Below, piece after piece: positions 53,223-62,131 of a stretch of 64,000 nt of DNA. The DNA is taken from NCBI GenBank assembly GCA_004298465.1, contig SCRT01000020.1:62001-126000 (forward strand), in the 5' to 3' direction. Source of the DNA: Nevskiaceae bacterium (GTDB taxonomy: Bacteria; Pseudomonadota; Gammaproteobacteria; Nevskiales; Nevskiaceae). The position numbers and the translations under genes were made by a program. Each line of letters starts with the position of its first letter. Position 1 is the first letter of the stretch. Below the pieces are notes generated by a model. That model saw only the letters and a list, made by a program, of their open reading frames with translations, ran no database searches and was not told the DNA's origin.

Positions 53223-53594
53223 TCAGCAAAAAGCGCTGCGCTGGTTCGCATGGGCTGCAGCGCGGCCGGTGGGCCCGTAAGTCGGACTCAGCAGTCCGAG
53301 TGCGTCCATGCGCGACTCGACACGTGCCTGCAAGACAGAAAGCAGCACCTGGTTGCGGGCGTTGGCCACGGCCACGGCGTGCAGACGGGACCTTGCGGCG
53401 CCTGGAAATCCTTGATGCTTCGTGCAAGCGTCCAAGGCGTTCAGGGTGTGCAGCTTGTCATCTGCGGCAACCGTGATGGCTTTGGTGTCCGCCTGCAGCA
53501 GCGCATCGCGCTCGGTGTCCAGGGTCTGCTCCAGCGTGGCCAGCAGCGCTTCCAGCACGCCGGCTTCGGAGGAGGCCATGTCCACCTGCGTCAT
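53223..53594 (-). CDS. flgN: FlgN-family flagellar chaperone
   Basis: Export chaperone for the hook-filament junction proteins FlgK and FlgL. The 123-residue product is almost all helical (GVLEALLATLEQTLDTERDA, RLHAVAVANARNQVLLSVLQ), with the Leu-rich heptads of the family and a disordered C-terminus. It is placed directly after flgM with two bases between. Start ATG 53594 chosen over a TTG two codons earlier. Assignment rests partly on context. Confidence 0.82.
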   Translation of the reverse strand: MTQVDMASSEAGVLEALLATLEQTLDTERDALLQADTKAITVAADDKLHTLNALDACTKHQGFPGAARSRLHAVAVANARNQVLLSVLQARVESRMDALGLLSPTYGPTGRAAAHANQRSAFC

Positions 53595-53596
53595 GC

Positions 53597-53908
53597 TCAA
53601 CCCAGCCCTTGCAGTGAGGATGACTGCGCCAGCAGAGCGTCGGCAATCGCATTCGCATCCACGCGATACTGGCCGGCGTCGACCTGGGTGCGCAGTGCGT
53701 CGACCCGCGCGCGGTCGAAGACCGGCCCGGTGGATGCGCCCGCGGCTTTCGCAACGCTGAGCGACAGGGAGGAATGGTCCTCGCCCTGCCCGCCCGTCGA
53801 CCGTACCGGCGCGACGTTCGCGGCCACGACATCGCTCTTGACCGAGGTCCGGGTGTCGGCGCCGGGTTGGGTCTGCAGCAATTGCGAGGGAGTGATGGTG
53901 GTTGTCAT
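53597..53908 (-). CDS. flgM: Anti-sigma-28 factor FlgM
   Basis: Binds and inhibits FliA until the hook-basal body is complete, then is exported. The 103-residue product has a disordered N-terminus and the C-terminal helices VFDRARVDALRTQVDAGQYRV and ANAIADALLAQS that contact sigma-28. GGAGA sits six bases before the ATG. Two sigma-28-type promoters lie upstream, so expression is expected to rise when FlgM itself is exported. Confidence 0.92.
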   Translation of the reverse strand: MTTTITPSQLLQTQPGADTRTSVKSDVVAANVAPVRSTGGQGEDHSSLSLSVAKAAGASTGPVFDRARVDALRTQVDAGQYRVDANAIADALLAQSSSLQGLG

Positions 53909-53938
53909 GACACGTCTCCAGAGGCCTTCCTGTTCACG

Positions 53939-53965
53939 CTGTCGGCCGCATTTCGAAAAACTTTA
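53939..53965 (-). promoter_or_regulatory. Sigma-28 promoter of flgM (proximal)
   Basis: On the minus strand TAAAGTTT (53958-53965), 11 bp, then GCCGACAG (53939-53946): a near-perfect FliA promoter (consensus TAAAGTTT-N11-GCCGATAA). Transcription would start about 25 bases before the flgM ATG. Confidence 0.85.
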
Positions 53966-54055
53966 GGGGATAACCGGAAATTTGCAAACCAGCTGCCTGC
54001 CCACTCCATGCCCGTGCTGTATCGCGACCTGCCGTGGCACGCCGGATACCCTCGT

Positions 54056-54082
54056 TCATCGGCGCAACGCCGCGGAACTTTA
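54056..54082 (-). promoter_or_regulatory. Second sigma-28-type promoter upstream of flgM (distal)
   Basis: TAAAGTTC (54075-54082), 11 bp, GCCGATGA (54056-54063) on the minus strand, 117 bp upstream of the proximal box and 28 bases past the flgA stop. Same spacing and near-consensus boxes; it is probably functional and would give a leader of about 140 nt. Confidence 0.75.
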
Positions 54083-54109
54083 GGGCTTTCCGGCACGCCA
54101 TGGCGCCCG

Positions 54110-54784
54110 TCAGACGGCACCGATGACAACTCGTCCGTCCGGGCCGACAACGCCACTGACGATGCGGTGCGAACTGAGATTTTCCACGCGCAGCACCTGG
54201 CCCGGCGCCGCATCCGCCAGTGCCCGCCCGGCGGCTTTCACGGTCAGCGCATTTGAACGGTATTGCAGCGTGACGGTCTGGCCGCGGCGAATGACGGGTG
54301 CCGCTCGGACGTTTGTCATCGACAGCACCGTGCCGGCCCCGAGCGCACGCGTGGCCAGGCCGCCGATGGCGACACCGGCATCCGTGAAGTAACCGCCCGC
54401 CAGCGAGGTGATGTTGCGCGGCTGAAGCTGCACCATCTGCGCCGTGATCGCCTGCCCGGCCGCGACTGGCTGGGTCAGCACCAGAACGGCCTGCATCTGC
54501 TGGACTTCGACCGGCACGTACAACGTCCACGGCTGCGGGCCGGTACACGTGACGCGGACGCTGGGCGTGCGCCCGTTGCCCTGCACGGTCGCTTGCGGAG
54601 TCGTTCCGCACGCTGCAAGGCGCACGTTTGCGTCGATATGCGCGCTGACCGTGGATCCGGGCCGGCCCTGCAGGACCGCCGTCTCCGCGATCTGGCGCAG
54701 CAGCGGCACTGGCGTCCACGCCGTCGGCGCGGCCATCGCGACACACGGAGCAAGGACGGCTAGCAGGCAGGGCAATTTATGCAT
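54110..54784 (-). CDS. flgA: Flagellar P-ring assembly chaperone FlgA
   Basis: Periplasmic chaperone for FlgI. The 224-residue product has a signal peptide (LPCLLAVLAPCVAMA), an N-terminal SAF/beta region, and the C-terminal domain with LTQPVAAGQAITAQMVQLQ, LATRALGAGTVLSMTNVRA, RRGQTVTLQYRSNALTVKAAG and RVENLSSHRIVSGVVGPDG. A sigma-54 promoter lies about 35 bases upstream, and cheV is divergent. The Cys pair (LAACGTT and RVTCTGP) probably forms a disulfide. The ATG at 54784 matches the signal peptide. Confidence 0.94.
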   Translation of the reverse strand: MHKLPCLLAVLAPCVAMAAPTAWTPVPLLRQIAETAVLQGRPGSTVSAHIDANVRLAACGTTPQATVQGNGRTPSVRVTCTGPQPWTLYVPVEVQQMQAVLVLTQPVAAGQAITAQMVQLQPRNITSLAGGYFTDAGVAIGGLATRALGAGTVLSMTNVRAAPVIRRGQTVTLQYRSNALTVKAAGRALADAAPGQVLRVENLSSHRIVSGVVGPDGRVVIGAV

Positions 54785-54817
54785 GGCAATCTCGGCAACA
54801 TTCTCTGCACACCGGCC

Positions 54818-54833
54818 TGCAACCCCCATTCCA
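54818..54833 (-). promoter_or_regulatory. Sigma-54 promoter of flgA
   Basis: On the minus strand TGGAATGGGGGTTGCA, i.e. GG-N10-GC with a perfect TTGCA at -12 (consensus TGGCACG-N4-TTGCA). It lies about 35 bases before the flgA ATG. Confidence 0.8.
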
Positions 54834-54862
54834 CCCGGCGCATCCGGCCGCCCGGCAGATGC

Positions 54863-54878
54863 GGGACCGATTCTTGCA
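54863..54878 (+). promoter_or_regulatory. Probable sigma-54 promoter of cheV
   Basis: GGGACCGATTCTTGCA on the plus strand holds GG-N10-GC with TTGCA at -12. The -24 half is less exact than in the flgA promoter. It is 30 bp from the flgA element on the other strand, about 60 bases before the cheV ATG. Confidence 0.6.
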
Positions 54879-54938
54879 GGCTCGGGATTCAGCCACACCT
54901 TCGAAATCTTCCTTCCACCTGCACAGATAGATCCAGAC

Positions 54939-55841
54939 ATGAGCACCGGATGGCTTGACAGCATCGACCGCCAGACCCGCCTAGCGGGGCATAACCGCCT
55001 GGCCCTGCTGCTGCTGACGCTGGGCGACGGCGCCGTCTACGGCGTCAATGTCTTCAAGGTGGAAGAGATCCTGCGGGCGCCACCGATCACACTCCTGCCC
55101 GGCGCGCATCCCTTGATTCGCGGCGCCGCCGAAATCCGCGGCCGCCCGGTTCCCGTGATCGACCTGCCGCGGGCGATGGGCTGCAGCGGAGCAGACCCGC
55201 ATCACCTCGTGGTGGCGGAATTCAACCGCAGTGTGCAGGCCTTCCTCGTGGACAAAGTGCTGCGCATCGTGCACATCGACGTCGCGGACGTCCAGCCCGC
55301 CAGCGAAAGCAGCCCGTTCCTGACGTCGATCGCCCATTTCTCTGAACAATACGTGCAGATTCTCGACCTTGAAGCGCTGCTGGCCGAAGCGCTCGGCGGG
55401 CCGCCGCAATTGTCCAGACACCTGGCGGGGAGCAATGACGCGAAGGGCTGGCGCATCCTGCTGGCAGACGACTCCCGCATCGCCCGCTCCCAGGTGGACC
55501 GCACGCTCAGCCCGCTCGGGGCCCAGGTCATCGCAGTCAACGACGGCCGCCAGGCCCTGGAATGGCTGCAGGCCCAGGCGCGCGCCGAACAGCTTGACGA
55601 CTTGCTGATGGTGATCTCCGACATCGAAATGCCTGTCATGGATGGCTACACCTTGACGTCGGAAATCCGACACGATCCACAGCTCGCCCATCTTTACGTC
55701 CTGCTGCACACCTCGCTGTCCGGCGACTTCAACCACTCGATGGTGCAGCAGGTAAAGGCCGATCGCTTCATCCCGAAATTCAGTGCCGACGAACTCGCCC
55801 AGGCCGTCCTCGACCGCGTGAAAAACCTGCAGCCGCGGTGA
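54939..55841 (+). CDS. cheV: Chemotaxis coupling protein CheV (CheW-REC)
   Basis: Couples chemoreceptors to CheA and acts as a phosphate sink. The 300-residue product has a CheW domain (about 15-155; GAVYGVNVFKVEEILRAPPI, GAAEIRGRPVPVIDLPRAMG, FLVDKVLRIVHI) and a response-regulator receiver domain (about 170-295; ILLADDSRIARSQVDRTL, phospho-Asp in MVISDIEMPVMDGYTL, LLHTSLSG, KFSADEL with the conserved Lys). Divergent from flgA, upstream of flgB, as in Pseudomonas and Xanthomonas. Confidence 0.95.
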   Translation: MSTGWLDSIDRQTRLAGHNRLALLLLTLGDGAVYGVNVFKVEEILRAPPITLLPGAHPLIRGAAEIRGRPVPVIDLPRAMGCSGADPHHLVVAEFNRSVQAFLVDKVLRIVHIDVADVQPASESSPFLTSIAHFSEQYVQILDLEALLAEALGGPPQLSRHLAGSNDAKGWRILLADDSRIARSQVDRTLSPLGAQVIAVNDGRQALEWLQAQARAEQLDDLLMVISDIEMPVMDGYTLTSEIRHDPQLAHLYVLLHTSLSGDFNHSMVQQVKADRFIPKFSADELAQAVLDRVKNLQPR

Positions 55842-56001
55842 CTACGAGGCGGTTCCGGAATCCCGCCCACCGGCGGGCAGCGGCGCGCACTGCCACTTGT
55901 TGGGCTCGGCTGACGACAAGGGATCGGCCGCCGTCGTTGCCAGCCACGCAGCCCATCTGCACAACCCGTTCGCACACCGGTTCATGCCGTGCATCACCAC
56001 C

Positions 56002-56017
56002 TGGAACACGGCTTGCT
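56002..56017 (+). promoter_or_regulatory. Sigma-54 promoter of the flgB operon
   Basis: TGGAACACGGCTTGCT gives GG-N10-GC with a near-consensus -12 (TTGCT), 36 bases before the flgB ATG, in the 211-bp gap after cheV. It fits RpoN/FleQ-type control of the rod-hook operon. Upstream of it the gap shows only a short CCGCC/GGCGG hairpin (55869-55882) without a T tract. Confidence 0.75.
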
Positions 56018-56052
56018 CAATTCCTCTTGAGTCCATTCAGTGGAGGCCGAAA

Positions 56053-56418
56053 ATGGCAATTCCACCTGTATCCACAGGTTTCGGGCCGATGTTCGGATTG
56101 CAAGCTCGCTCGCTGGATCTGCAGTCGCAGCGTCTGTCGCTGATCGCCAACAACCTGGCGAATTCCGACACGCCGGGATTCCAGCCGCGCGACATCGACT
56201 TCCAGTCGGCGTTGCGTGCCGCCGAGTCCGGCGATCTGAAAACCGCACAGGCAAAGTCGGAGCCGCAGGCCACCGTCCAGCCCACCATCGACGGCAACGG
56301 CGTGGAGTCGTCGCAGCAGCAAGCCGCGTTCGCGGATGCCGCGCTGCGCTACGAAGCCAGCCTGAGCTTCATCAACGTCCGGATTCAGATGCTGAATTCA
56401 GCGTTCACGGGGAACTGA
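56053..56418 (+). CDS. flgB: Flagellar basal-body rod protein FlgB
   Basis: Proximal rod subunit. The 121-residue product has the rod motif LSLIANNLANSDTPGFQPRDIDF and a C-terminal helix AALRYEASLSFINVRIQML. GGAGG lies six bases before the ATG. First gene of flgBCDEFGHIJ, exported without cleavage through the flagellar type III apparatus. Confidence 0.96.
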   Translation: MAIPPVSTGFGPMFGLQARSLDLQSQRLSLIANNLANSDTPGFQPRDIDFQSALRAAESGDLKTAQAKSEPQATVQPTIDGNGVESSQQQAAFADAALRYEASLSFINVRIQMLNSAFTGN

Positions 56419-56419
56419 C

Positions 56420-56821
56420 ATGGGCCTTGGAAACATCTTCCAGATCGCCGCCAGCTCGATGGGGGCGGAATCTGTCCGCCTATCCACCGTCGCCAGCAAC
56501 CTCGCGAACGCCAACGCGACGTCCGCCACACCGGAAGGCGTATACCGCGCCCGCATGCCGGTGTTCCAGACCGTGCTGGACGACCAGGGTGGTGCCGGCG
56601 TACGCGTTTCAAACATCGTGGAAAGCACGGCGCCGCCGGAAAAACGCTACGCCCCCAACGACCCGCAGGCGGACGGGCAAGGCTACATCTATGCCGCTTC
56701 CGTCAACCCGGTGGACGCGATGGTCAACATGATCGCCGCCGCCCGTTCCTACCAGAACAGCGTGCAGGCGATGAGCACCGCCAAGCAGCTGATGCTGGAC
56801 ACCCTGAGCCTCGGCAAATGA
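56420..56821 (+). CDS. flgC: Flagellar basal-body rod protein FlgC
   Basis: Rod subunit between FlgB and FlgF/G. The 133-residue product has SSMGAESVRLSTVASNLANA, RAR/VF segment, and the C-terminal VNPVDAMVNMIAAARSYQ heptads that assemble the rod. One base after the flgB stop; overlaps flgD by four bases. Confidence 0.96.
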   Translation: MGLGNIFQIAASSMGAESVRLSTVASNLANANATSATPEGVYRARMPVFQTVLDDQGGAGVRVSNIVESTAPPEKRYAPNDPQADGQGYIYAASVNPVDAMVNMIAAARSYQNSVQAMSTAKQLMLDTLSLGK

Positions 56822-57540
56822 CCGCCATCGACCCCGGCGTTACCGCCACGCAGCCCAATCCCTTCGCCAATATCGGCTTGACGCAGCCCGCTGGGAACGG
56901 CACCGCGGCAGGCGGCAACGGCGCCGCGCTGGACAGCGCCTCACTGGGCCTGACCGGTGCGAACTTCATGAACCTGCTGCTGGCCCAGGTCAAGAACCAG
57001 GACCCGATGAACCCGATGGACAGCACCGCGTTCCTCGGCCAGCTCGCGCAGCTCAGCACGGTATCCGGCATCCAACAGCTGAATGACGGGTTTTCGTCGC
57101 TCAGCGCCTCGCTGACCTCGAACCAGGCCTTGCAGGCCGCGAACCTCGTCGGCCACCAGGCGCAGACCACGTCCCCCAGCCTGCAGTGGGACGGCACCAC
57201 GCCCGTGACGGCACAAGCCGTCTTGCCGATTGCATCCGGCAACGTGCAGGTCGCGGTCATGGACGCCGCCGGGCAGTTCGTCACCGGCATCGCGCTTGGC
57301 TCGCAGCCCGCCGGCAATGCCAGCTTCACGTGGGACGGGACAAATGCCGACGGCAACAAGGTTGCACCTGGCACCTACACCCTCGTCGCCACGGCAACCG
57401 ACAACAACACCACCACCGCACTGCAGACGCTGACGAACGCCACCATCACCGGCGTGGGGCTCGGCGGTGTGAATGGGTTGACGCTGGACCTCGCCGGCGT
57501 CGGTACCGTGCCCTTCAACGACGTCAAAAGCATCCGGTAA
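56818..57540 (+). CDS. flgD: Flagellar hook-assembly capping protein FlgD
   Basis: Cap and scaffold for hook polymerisation. The 240-residue product has FMNLLLAQVKNQDPMNPMDS and FLGQLAQLSTVSGIQQLND at the N-terminus, and a C-terminal tudor/fibronectin-type FLG domain (VQVAVMDAAGQFVTGIALG, SFTWDGTNADGNKVAPGTY). ATGA overlap with flgC. Confidence 0.95.
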   Translation: MTAIDPGVTATQPNPFANIGLTQPAGNGTAAGGNGAALDSASLGLTGANFMNLLLAQVKNQDPMNPMDSTAFLGQLAQLSTVSGIQQLNDGFSSLSASLTSNQALQAANLVGHQAQTTSPSLQWDGTTPVTAQAVLPIASGNVQVAVMDAAGQFVTGIALGSQPAGNASFTWDGTNADGNKVAPGTYTLVATATDNNTTTALQTLTNATITGVGLGGVNGLTLDLAGVGTVPFNDVKSIR

Positions 57541-57551
57541 GGAGATTCACC

Positions 57552-58772
57552 ATGTCCTTCAATATCGCATTATCCGGCCTGAACGCCGCTTCCAACGACC
57601 TGGACGTCACGTCCAACAACATCGCCAACGCCAACACCACCGGCTTCAAGTCCTCGCGGGCGGAATTCGGCGACGTGTTCGCGCAGGCGGCGAACAACCT
57701 GTCGAACTCGCTGATCGGCTCTGGCGTAAAGCTGGAATCCGTGGCCCAGAACTTCGGCCAGGGCAACGTTAACTTCACGAACAACACGCTTGATCTCGCC
57801 ATCAGCGGCAGCGGCTTCTTCACCCTGTCCAACAACGGTTCGATCGAGTACAGCCGCGCCGGCGCCTTCGGTCCGGACAACCAGGGTTTCGTGGTGAATT
57901 CCTCCGGCCAGCGGCTGCAGGTCTACCCGGCCAGCCCGGTTACCGGCGTCATCGACACCGGGCGTCTGAGCGACCTGCAGCTGAGCACGGCGAACAACCC
58001 GCCGTCGGCGACGACCACCATCTCGGCCGGCGTCAACCTGCAGGCCAGCGCCACGCCGCCGACGCTCACGCCCTTCGATCCCACGGACCCGAACACCTAC
58101 AACAGCACTTCGTCGCTGACCGTGTTCGACTCGCTGGGCGCCAGCCACACCACGAACCTGTTCTTCACGAAGACCGCCACCCCCAACGAATGGACGGTCC
58201 AGACCCGGGTGGACGGCGCTGACGTCGGCGGCCCGCAAATCCTGACCTACGACGGCAACGGCGTATTGATCTCGCCCGCCAACGGCCGCGTCACGCTGCC
58301 CGCCGTGACGCTGGCCAATGGCGCTACGCCGCTGAACATGACGCTGGACCTGTCAGGTTCCACCCAGTTCGGCGACCAGTACGCGGTGGCCAGCCTGCAG
58401 CAGAACGGGTTTGCCACCGGCCGGCTGTCGGGCCTGAGTGTATCTTCCAGTGGCGTGGTGCAGGCCAATTTCACGAACGGCCAGTCCAAGCCGCTCGGCC
58501 AGGTGGCGTTGTCGAACTTCACGAATGCGCAAGGGCTGCAGCAGCTCGGTGACACGAAATGGTCGGAAAGCTTCAGCTCCGGCCAGCCGATCCGCGGCGC
58601 CGCCGGCGCCGGGGCGTTCGGCAACATCCAGTCCGGGGCGCTCGAAGCCTCGAACGTGGACATCAGCAAGGAACTCGTGAACCTGATCACCGCGCAGCGC
58701 AATTACCAGGCCAACGCGCAGTCGATCCAGGCCGAGTCGACGATCACCCAGACCATCCTGCAGGTGCGTTAA
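57552..58772 (+). CDS. flgE: Flagellar hook protein FlgE
   Basis: Main hook subunit. The 406-residue product starts MSFNIALSGLNAASNDLDVT and has SNNIANANTTGFKSSRAEFGD, the hook core with SGSGFFTLSNNG, a Thr/Ser-rich outer domain, and the C-terminal GALEASNVDISKELVNLITA followed by QRNYQANAQSIQAES. AAGGAGA lies six bases before the ATG. Confidence 0.97.
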   Translation: MSFNIALSGLNAASNDLDVTSNNIANANTTGFKSSRAEFGDVFAQAANNLSNSLIGSGVKLESVAQNFGQGNVNFTNNTLDLAISGSGFFTLSNNGSIEYSRAGAFGPDNQGFVVNSSGQRLQVYPASPVTGVIDTGRLSDLQLSTANNPPSATTTISAGVNLQASATPPTLTPFDPTDPNTYNSTSSLTVFDSLGASHTTNLFFTKTATPNEWTVQTRVDGADVGGPQILTYDGNGVLISPANGRVTLPAVTLANGATPLNMTLDLSGSTQFGDQYAVASLQQNGFATGRLSGLSVSSSGVVQANFTNGQSKPLGQVALSNFTNAQGLQQLGDTKWSESFSSGQPIRGAAGAGAFGNIQSGALEASNVDISKELVNLITAQRNYQANAQSIQAESTITQTILQVR

Positions 58773-58789
58773 GCACCGGGTAGCCCGCC

Positions 58790-59536
58790 ATGGACCACGC
58801 CCTCTACGTCGCAATGACCGGCGCCGACCACATTCGGCAGGCGCAGACCGTCAACAACGCGAACCTGGCCAACCTGAACACCACCGGTTTTCGTGCCGAA
58901 CTCGCGGCACAGACCGCCGTGCCGGTGCGCGGGCCGGGCTGGCAGAGCCGCGTGGATGCGGCGCTGGCGCCTGCCGGCTTCAACACTGCCGAAGGCGCGT
59001 TGCAGGCCACCGGCAACCCGCTGGACGTCGCCGTGCAGGGCAACAACTGGATCGCCGTCCAGGCCCGTGACGGGTCTGAAGCCTACACACGCCAAGGCGA
59101 CCTCAGCGTCACCGCGAATGGCCTGCTGGTGAACGCCGCCGGCCACGCCGTGCTGGACGTCAGCGGGGCGCCGGTGGCGATCCCGCCCTATACCAGCATC
59201 ACCATCGCCGCCGACGGCACGGTCGGCGTCGTGCCGCAGGGCCAGACGCCGGCTACGGTCGCGAACATCGGCCGCATCAAGGTGGTGTCCGCGACCCCCG
59301 GCCAGATCACGCGCGGGCCGGATTCCCTGTTCCACCCCCGCCAAGGCGTGGAGCTGCAGCCGGTGGCGGGCGATGCGCTGCTGACCGGCACGCTGGAGTC
59401 CTCCAACGTGAACGTGGCGGACGCACTCGTGCAGATGATCAGCCTGGCTCGGCAGTTCGAGATGCAGACGAAGCTGATGCACACCATTGACCAGAACGAA
59501 CAAGCCAGCAGCCAGTTGCTGCGCCTGAACGGCTAA
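58790..59536 (+). CDS. flgF: Flagellar basal-body rod protein FlgF
   Basis: Proximal rod subunit. The 248-residue product has MDHALYVAMTGADHIRQAQT, a slightly divergent NANLANLNTTGFRAELAAQ (family usually ANN), PLDVAVQGNNWIAVQ and the C-terminal GTLESSNVNVADALVQMISL with ARQFEMQTKLMHT. Seventeen bases after flgE; ten bases before flgG. Confidence 0.94.
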   Translation: MDHALYVAMTGADHIRQAQTVNNANLANLNTTGFRAELAAQTAVPVRGPGWQSRVDAALAPAGFNTAEGALQATGNPLDVAVQGNNWIAVQARDGSEAYTRQGDLSVTANGLLVNAAGHAVLDVSGAPVAIPPYTSITIAADGTVGVVPQGQTPATVANIGRIKVVSATPGQITRGPDSLFHPRQGVELQPVAGDALLTGTLESSNVNVADALVQMISLARQFEMQTKLMHTIDQNEQASSQLLRLNG

Positions 59537-59546
59537 GGAGACAGAC

Positions 59547-60332
59547 ATGGACGGAGCCCTCTGGGTTGCCAAGACCGGCCTGCAGGCGCAGGACGCCCGC
59601 ATGCGGGAAATTTCCAACAACCTCGCGAACGTCAACACCACCGGCTTCAAGACCGGCCGCGTGAACTTTGCGGACCTGCTGTACCAGAACGTGGTGCAGC
59701 CAGGCGGCCCTTCCAGCACGCAGACCCAGCAGCCAACGGGCCTGATGATGGGCACCGGCGTGCGCATCGTCTCGACGGAAAAGGATTTTTCCGAAGGCAC
59801 GCTGGAACAGACCAACAATTCGCTGGACGTCGCCATCAACGGCCGCGGCTTCATCCAGGTACAGCTGCCGGACGGCACGCTGGCGTATACCCGCGATGGC
59901 TCGCTGAAGATCGACAGCCAGGGCCAGCTCGTCACGAACCGCGGCTACCCGATCCAACCGGGCGTGAACCTGCCTAACAACACCCAGAGCGTGACGATCT
60001 CCTCCGACGGAATCGTCAGCGCGCAAGTGCCTGGACAGGCCGCGCCGCAGCAGGTCGGCACGCTCACGCTGGCTGATTTCATGAACGCGCCAGGCCTGCA
60101 GCCGATGGGCCAGAACATGTACCTGGAAACCGCCTCCAGTGGCCCGCCGCAGACCGGTACACCCGGCGTCAACGGCATCGGCACGCTGGAACAGGGGATG
60201 CTTGAAGCTTCCAATGTCAACGTCGCCTCGGAGCTGGTGAACATGATCGAGACCCAGCGTGCCTACGAGATGAATTCACGCGCTATCCAGACCTCGGACC
60301 AGATGTTGCAGTTCATCACCCAGAACCTGTAA
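59547..60332 (+). CDS. flgG: Flagellar distal rod protein FlgG
   Basis: Distal rod subunit. The 261-residue product has ALWVAKTGLQAQDARMREIS, NNLANVNTTGFKTGRVNFAD, LDVAINGRGFIQVQLPDGT, and the C-terminal GMLEASNVNVASELVNMIET and QRAYEMNSRAIQTSD. Clear AAGGAGA before the ATG. Confidence 0.97.
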   Translation: MDGALWVAKTGLQAQDARMREISNNLANVNTTGFKTGRVNFADLLYQNVVQPGGPSSTQTQQPTGLMMGTGVRIVSTEKDFSEGTLEQTNNSLDVAINGRGFIQVQLPDGTLAYTRDGSLKIDSQGQLVTNRGYPIQPGVNLPNNTQSVTISSDGIVSAQVPGQAAPQQVGTLTLADFMNAPGLQPMGQNMYLETASSGPPQTGTPGVNGIGTLEQGMLEASNVNVASELVNMIETQRAYEMNSRAIQTSDQMLQFITQNL

Positions 60333-60344
60333 CGGAGCCCACCC

Positions 60345-61019
60345 GTGAACTTCAAGCCCATCCTTGCCCTCGTCTGCCTCGTCGGCGTACTGCCGCTGGC
60401 CGGCTGCGGCACGATGGGCGGCGTCCTGCATGGCGACACACCGGAAACCACGCCGCTGCCGCCCGTCCAGCCCCCGGCTCCGCCGTCACCAGGCGCGATC
60501 TACCAGCCCGGCAACACCATCGCGTTCATGGAGGACCCGATCGCCCACCGCGTCGGTGACCTCATCACCGTGGTGCTGCAGGAACGCACGCAGGCGCAGG
60601 CCGCGTCCAGCACCGCCACCGGCAAGAACGACAGCATCGACGTCGGGATTCCGACACTGTTCGGCCACAGCTTCAAGCAGCTGAACGCTTCCGCCGCCAC
60701 CAAGAACGCGTTCAACGGCACCGGCACCTCGCAGCAATCGAACCAGCTCACCGGCCAGATCTCGGTGCGCGTGGTGGAAGTGCTGCCAAACGGCCTGCTG
60801 AAGGTTTCCGGCCAGAAGCAGCTGCAGATCAACCGCAGCGACGAGCTGATGACGCTGACCGGCTATGTGGCCACGCGCGACATCGCCGCCGACAACACCG
60901 TGCCTTCCGGCCGCGTGGCCATGGCGCAGATCAACTACCACGGGCGCGGCGCGCTCGGCGACGCGAACCGGATGGGCTGGCTGGCCCGCTTCTTCAACTC
61001 TCCGCTCTGGCCATTCTGA
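60345..61019 (+). CDS. flgH: Flagellar L-ring lipoprotein FlgH
   Basis: Outer-membrane ring. The 224-residue product has a lipoprotein signal ([13 protein letters not shown]; lipobox LAGC, Cys21), [59 protein letters not shown] and the end FFNSPLWPF. Starts with GTG at 60345; overlaps flgI by one base. Confidence 0.96.
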   Translation: MNFKPILALVCLVGVLPLAGCGTMGGVLHGDTPETTPLPPVQPPAPPSPGAIYQPGNTIAFMEDPIAHRVGDLITVVLQERTQAQAASSTATGKNDSIDVGIPTLFGHSFKQLNASAATKNAFNGTGTSQQSNQLTGQISVRVVEVLPNGLLKVSGQKQLQINRSDELMTLTGYVATRDIAADNTVPSGRVAMAQINYHGRGALGDANRMGWLARFFNSPLWPF

Positions 61020-62131
61020 TGAAAACCGCCCGTACTGCACTCGTCACGGCCCTCCTAGTCGTGCTGGGTGTCACAGCACCCGCACACGCCGAACGCGTGC
61101 AGGATCTTGCCGACATCGCCGGCGTGCGCACCAACGCGCTGATCGGCTACGGCATCGTCGCCGGGCTCGACGGCACCGGCGACCAGACCAGCCAGACGCC
61201 GTTCACCATCCAGTCGCTGCGGAACACGCTGTTCAACCTCGGCGTGACGATCCCGCCGAACGTCAACCCGCAGCTCAAGAATGTCGCCGCCGTCGCGCTG
61301 CGCGCCACGCTGCCGCCCTTCGCCCAGCCGGGACAGAACATCGACGTCACGGTGTCTTCCATCGGCACCGCAGCCTCGCTGAAAGGCGGCACGCTGATGA
61401 TGGCGCCGCTGAAGGGCGCCGATGGTCAGGTCTACGCCATCGCGCAGGGCACCGTCGTGGTCGGCGGCTTCGGCGCGACCGGCAAGGATGGCTCGAAGAT
61501 CTCGGTGAACGTGCCGTCTTCCGGCAGCATCCCGAACGGTGCCACGGTCGAACGGGCCCTGCCCAATGCCTTCGACCAAGGCAGCACCGTGACTTTCAAC
61601 CTGCGGCAGGCCGACTTCACGACCGCCATGCGGCTGTCGAACGCCATCAACGCCGCGTCCGGCTCGAATATCGCGCAGGCCATGGATGCGGTGTCGGTGC
61701 GCGTGCAGGCGCCGCCGGATGCCGGTTCGCGTGTCGCCTTCCTCGCCCGCATCCAGCAACTCGATGTCCAGCCCGGCGTTGCGCCGGCACGCGTCGTGGT
61801 GAACGCCCGCACCGGCACCATCGTCATCGGCCAGGATGTCACCGTAAGCGCCGCAGCCGTTGCCCACGGCTCGCTGACGGTCTCCATCTCGGAACGCACG
61901 GGCGTCAGCCAGCCGGCGCCGTTCTCGAACGGGCAGACGGTTGCGGTGCCGCAATCCACGATCACGGCGCAGCAGGAAAAGGCGCACATGTTCATGATGC
62001 CGGACACCGTTTCCCTGCAGAAGCTCGTGGACGCCGTCAACCAGATCGGCGCCACGCCGGGCGACCTCGTCGCGATCCTCGAAGCGCTGAAGACGGCCGG
62101 CGCGCTGCACGCCGATCTGGTGGTCGAGTAA
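61019..62131 (+). CDS. flgI: Flagellar P-ring protein FlgI
   Basis: Periplasmic ring around the distal rod. The 370-residue product has a signal peptide ([18 protein letters not shown]), [59 protein letters not shown], and [20 protein letters not shown]. It needs FlgA for assembly. Stop overlaps the flgJ ATG (TAATG). Confidence 0.97.
   Translation: MKTARTALVTALLVVLGVTAPAHAERVQDLADIAGVRTNALIGYGIVAGLDGTGDQTSQTPFTIQSLRNTLFNLGVTIPPNVNPQLKNVAAVALRATLPPFAQPGQNIDVTVSSIGTAASLKGGTLMMAPLKGADGQVYAIAQGTVVVGGFGATGKDGSKISVNVPSSGSIPNGATVERALPNAFDQGSTVTFNLRQADFTTAMRLSNAINAASGSNIAQAMDAVSVRVQAPPDAGSRVAFLARIQQLDVQPGVAPARVVVNARTGTIVIGQDVTVSAAAVAHGSLTVSISERTGVSQPAPFSNGQTVAVPQSTITAQQEKAHMFMMPDTVSLQKLVDAVNQIGATPGDLVAILEALKTAGALHADLVVE

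Noticed and set aside
53934-54058. A 41-codon frame starting ATG at 54058 on the minus strand between flgA and flgM
   Set aside because: Its ATG overlaps the -10 box of the distal sigma-28 promoter and the frame crosses the proximal promoter; there is no ribosome site.
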